From: Candidatus Omnitrophota bacterium
GTDB lineage: Bacteria; Omnitrophota; Gorgyraeia; Gygaellales; Profunditerraquicolaceae
Direction: 5' to 3'
Length of the DNA stretch: 31,652 nt
Assembly (NCBI GenBank): GCA_028716305.1
Contig: JAQUQA010000002.1
Coordinates: 1 to 31,652, forward strand
Of the stretch, positions 29,971-31,652 are shown in pieces. The notes beneath the pieces were generated by a model. The model did not search any database. It was not told the DNA's origin and saw only the letters and a list, made by a program, of their open reading frames with translations. The position numbers and the translations under genes were made by a program. Numbering within the stretch: the first letter of the stretch is position 1; the number at the start of each line of letters is the position of its first letter.

Positions 29971-31267
29971 GAATAAGAAAGTAGTTATTTTGGGGGGCGG
30001 ACTTAGCGGGTTAAGCGCTGCCTGGCACTTACAGAGGAAAGGTATTCCCTGCTCCCTTTTTGAAAAGGAAAATTCGACCGGAGGATTATGCCGCTCCAGG
30101 CAAAGCAACGGTTTTACCTTCGATTCCTGCGGGCACCTTTTGCATTTTAAACACCGCTATGCCTTTGGGCTGGTTAAGCGGCTGCTCTCGGAAAACCTGG
30201 TCGAGCATAAAAAAAGCGCCTGGATCTTTTCCCACAAAACATTTACCCGTTATCCTTTTCAGGTCAACCTTTACGGATTACCCCAACCGGTAGTAAAAGA
30301 ATGTCTGTTAGAGTTTGTTAAGGCGCGTTTTAACGGCAAAAACGGTTTTCCGGAAGACCCCTCCTTTCTTGACTGGATAAATCAGACCTTGGGCAAAGGG
30401 ATCGCCCGGCATTTTATGGTGCCTTATAACAGTAAATTCTGGACAATCCCGCTCTCCAAGATCACCTGTGAATGGTTTGACGGATTTATTCCCGTTCCTT
30501 CGTTGAAAGAGGTGATCGAGGGGACCATTGGGCCGACCAGCCGGATCTTTGGCTATAATGCCAGATTCTGGTATCCCGCTAAGGGGGGGATAGGGGAGCT
30601 GACCAGGGCTTTTTCCTCCAGGATAAAGAACATCTTCCTGGGGCAGTCGGCGCAGAGTATAGATTTGAAGGGAAAGACGGTGCATTTTTCCGGCGGAAAT
30701 AGCGTGAAATTTGATTATCTTATCTCTACTATTCCCTTGCCGGAATTCCTCAGGCTCGCCGGCCGTCTTCCTAAAAGGATCGCCAGCTCCTCGAAACAGC
30801 TTAAACATAATTCTATTTTTAATCTTAACCTGGGGATAGACCGGCAGGGGCTGTCCGGGAAACATTGGGTATATTTTCCGGAGAAAAAATATCCTTTTTT
30901 CCGGGCGGGCTTTTTTTCCAGCTTTTCCAGAGGGCTTTGTCCACCGGGGGCAAGCTCTCTTTATATCGAGGCCAGTTATTCCGAGGATAAACCGATAGAT
31001 AAAGGTGATATCGAACAGAGGCTGATCAAGGGAATGTTTGAATGCGGGATCTTAAGGCCATCGGACCGGATCCTGGCCAGGGAGGTAAATGATATCAAGT
31101 ACGGGTATATTATCTACGACAGAAACCGCGGCTCTGCGTTGAAGCAGATTAAGGATTTTTTGAAAGAGAAGGACGTTTTCTGTCTCGGCCGCTATGGTGG
31201 ATGGGAGTATTTTTCCATGGAAGACGCGATCCTGGAAGGACGCAAGATCTGCGAGGTGTTTATTTAA
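29963..31267 (+). CDS. FAD-dependent amino-oxidase/UDP-galactopyranose-mutase-like protein
   Basis: The 434-residue protein begins with a Rossmann FAD motif, VVILGGGLSGLSAAWHLQ, then the ribose-binding Glu in LFEKENSTGGLCRS and FDSCGHLLHF. The middle (MVPYNSKFWTIPLSKIT) and the C-terminal FAD segment (FCLGRYGGWEYFSMEDAILEG) resemble the UDP-galactopyranose mutase/protoporphyrinogen-oxidase-like flavoproteins found in polysaccharide clusters. It may interconvert a nucleotide sugar, but the substrate is unknown. It overlaps the preceding gene by 8 bases, and its stop is directly followed by the permease ATG. Confidence 0.82.
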   Translation: MIRNKKVVILGGGLSGLSAAWHLQRKGIPCSLFEKENSTGGLCRSRQSNGFTFDSCGHLLHFKHRYAFGLVKRLLSENLVEHKKSAWIFSHKTFTRYPFQVNLYGLPQPVVKECLLEFVKARFNGKNGFPEDPSFLDWINQTLGKGIARHFMVPYNSKFWTIPLSKITCEWFDGFIPVPSLKEVIEGTIGPTSRIFGYNARFWYPAKGGIGELTRAFSSRIKNIFLGQSAQSIDLKGKTVHFSGGNSVKFDYLISTIPLPEFLRLAGRLPKRIASSSKQLKHNSIFNLNLGIDRQGLSGKHWVYFPEKKYPFFRAGFFSSFSRGLCPPGASSLYIEASYSEDKPIDKGDIEQRLIKGMFECGILRPSDRILAREVNDIKYGYIIYDRNRGSALKQIKDFLKEKDVFCLGRYGGWEYFSMEDAILEGRKICEVFI

Positions 31268-31652
31268 ATGTTAAAAGAAAGGCTGATCAAGGTATATTCC
31301 TCCAGGGGAATATTACGGGAAATGTGTCTCAGGCAGTTAAAGACAAGGTATGCCGGATCGCGGCTGGGGATCTGGTGGGCGGTAGTGACCCCGCTTTTAA
31401 TGGCCCTGAGCATCAACATTGTTTTTAACGGTATCTTAAAAATTGGAATCGAAAATTACACCCTTTTCGTGCTTGCCGGCATGATCCCCTGGTTTTTTTT
31501 CACCAGCGCCCTGGAGCAGGCCACAGGATCCTTTTTGACCAACGCCTCGATCATCAGGCAGGGAATTTTTCCCAGGGAGTTCGTTCCTCTCTCGGTGATC
31601 CTGGCGAATCTTTTGAATTTTCTGATCGGGCTGTTGATCCTCTTGCCGGTTT
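31268..31652 (+). CDS. ABC-2 type polysaccharide export permease (partial, N-terminal part)
   Basis: The frame opens at ATG 31268, directly after the flavoprotein stop, and runs off the window after 128 codons. It begins MLKERLIKVYSS, then LRQLKTRYAGSRLGIWWAVVTPLLMALSI, FVLAGMIPWFFF, NASIIRQGIFPREFVPLSVILANLLNF. These are the hallmarks of Wzm/TagG/KpsM-like permeases, which export undecaprenyl-linked polysaccharide together with an ATPase expected just downstream. Several membrane helices are visible. The C-terminal half is outside the window. Confidence 0.9.
   Translation, partial: MLKERLIKVYSSRGILREMCLRQLKTRYAGSRLGIWWAVVTPLLMALSINIVFNGILKIGIENYTLFVLAGMIPWFFFTSALEQATGSFLTNASIIRQGIFPREFVPLSVILANLLNFLIGLLILLPV

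Overview
This window reads as a gene-dense chromosomal segment of an uncultured, anaerobic, Gram-negative-type bacterium. A lipoprotein signal, an outer-membrane beta-barrel with a C-terminal Phe, and lipid-linked polysaccharide genes imply two membranes. The radical SAM enzymes and [NiFe]-hydrogenase maturation genes imply an anaerobic lifestyle. Gene content (TPR fusions, PilZ, DUF3857-transglutaminase, MoxR/DUF58, UPF0280, PAC2) makes Candidatus Omnitrophota my best guess, but no rRNA or marker gene here proves it. Every gene I accept is on the + strand. No gene-free stretch exceeds 300 bases; the longest gap is 24728-24870. I found no tRNA, rRNA, CRISPR array, insertion sequence or integrase.

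Layout. (1) 1-5065 is a tightly overlapping run: the C-terminal part of a B12-type radical SAM protein, a U32-family protein fused to TPRs, a stand-alone tRNA-binding domain, a YkgJ-type Cys-cluster protein, a DUF2156 acyltransferase-like protein and a radical SAM/SPASM enzyme. (2) 5107-7901 starts at its own promoter: a trypsin-like/TPR protein whose catalytic Ser is Thr, a 61-residue Cys-rich peptide that looks like a RiPP precursor, and a second radical SAM/SPASM enzyme. This is the best candidate for an undescribed system. (3) 7956-23539 is a near-continuous 15-gene run: an exonuclease with a WYL-like tail, pabB and pabC, a HypF lacking its N-terminal half, hypC, hypD, a transglutaminase-like lipoprotein, a PilZ-coiled-coil-glycosidase-like fusion, a HhH-GPD DNA glycosylase, an outer-membrane protein, an M20 peptidase, a PAC2 protein, a HAD hydrolase, hypE and a UPF0280 protein. 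(4) 23594-24727 is a GT4 glycosyltransferase with an apparently leaderless promoter. (5) 24871-28868 is a MoxR-DUF58-TgpA-like operon behind a leader made of direct and inverted 14-bp repeats. (6) 28987 to the end is a polysaccharide locus: a polyprenyl-phosphate sugar-1-phosphate transferase, a UDP-galactopyranose-mutase-like flavoprotein and the start of an ABC-2 export permease.

How they fit together. PabB and PabC make p-aminobenzoate for folate. HypF(C)/C/D/E build the Fe(CN)2CO centre of a [NiFe] hydrogenase, which is not in this window. The rSAM/peptide cassette probably makes a modified peptide. The end of the window begins surface-glycan synthesis and export. Several promoters match sigma-70 consensus, and two place the predicted +1 exactly on the A of the start codon.
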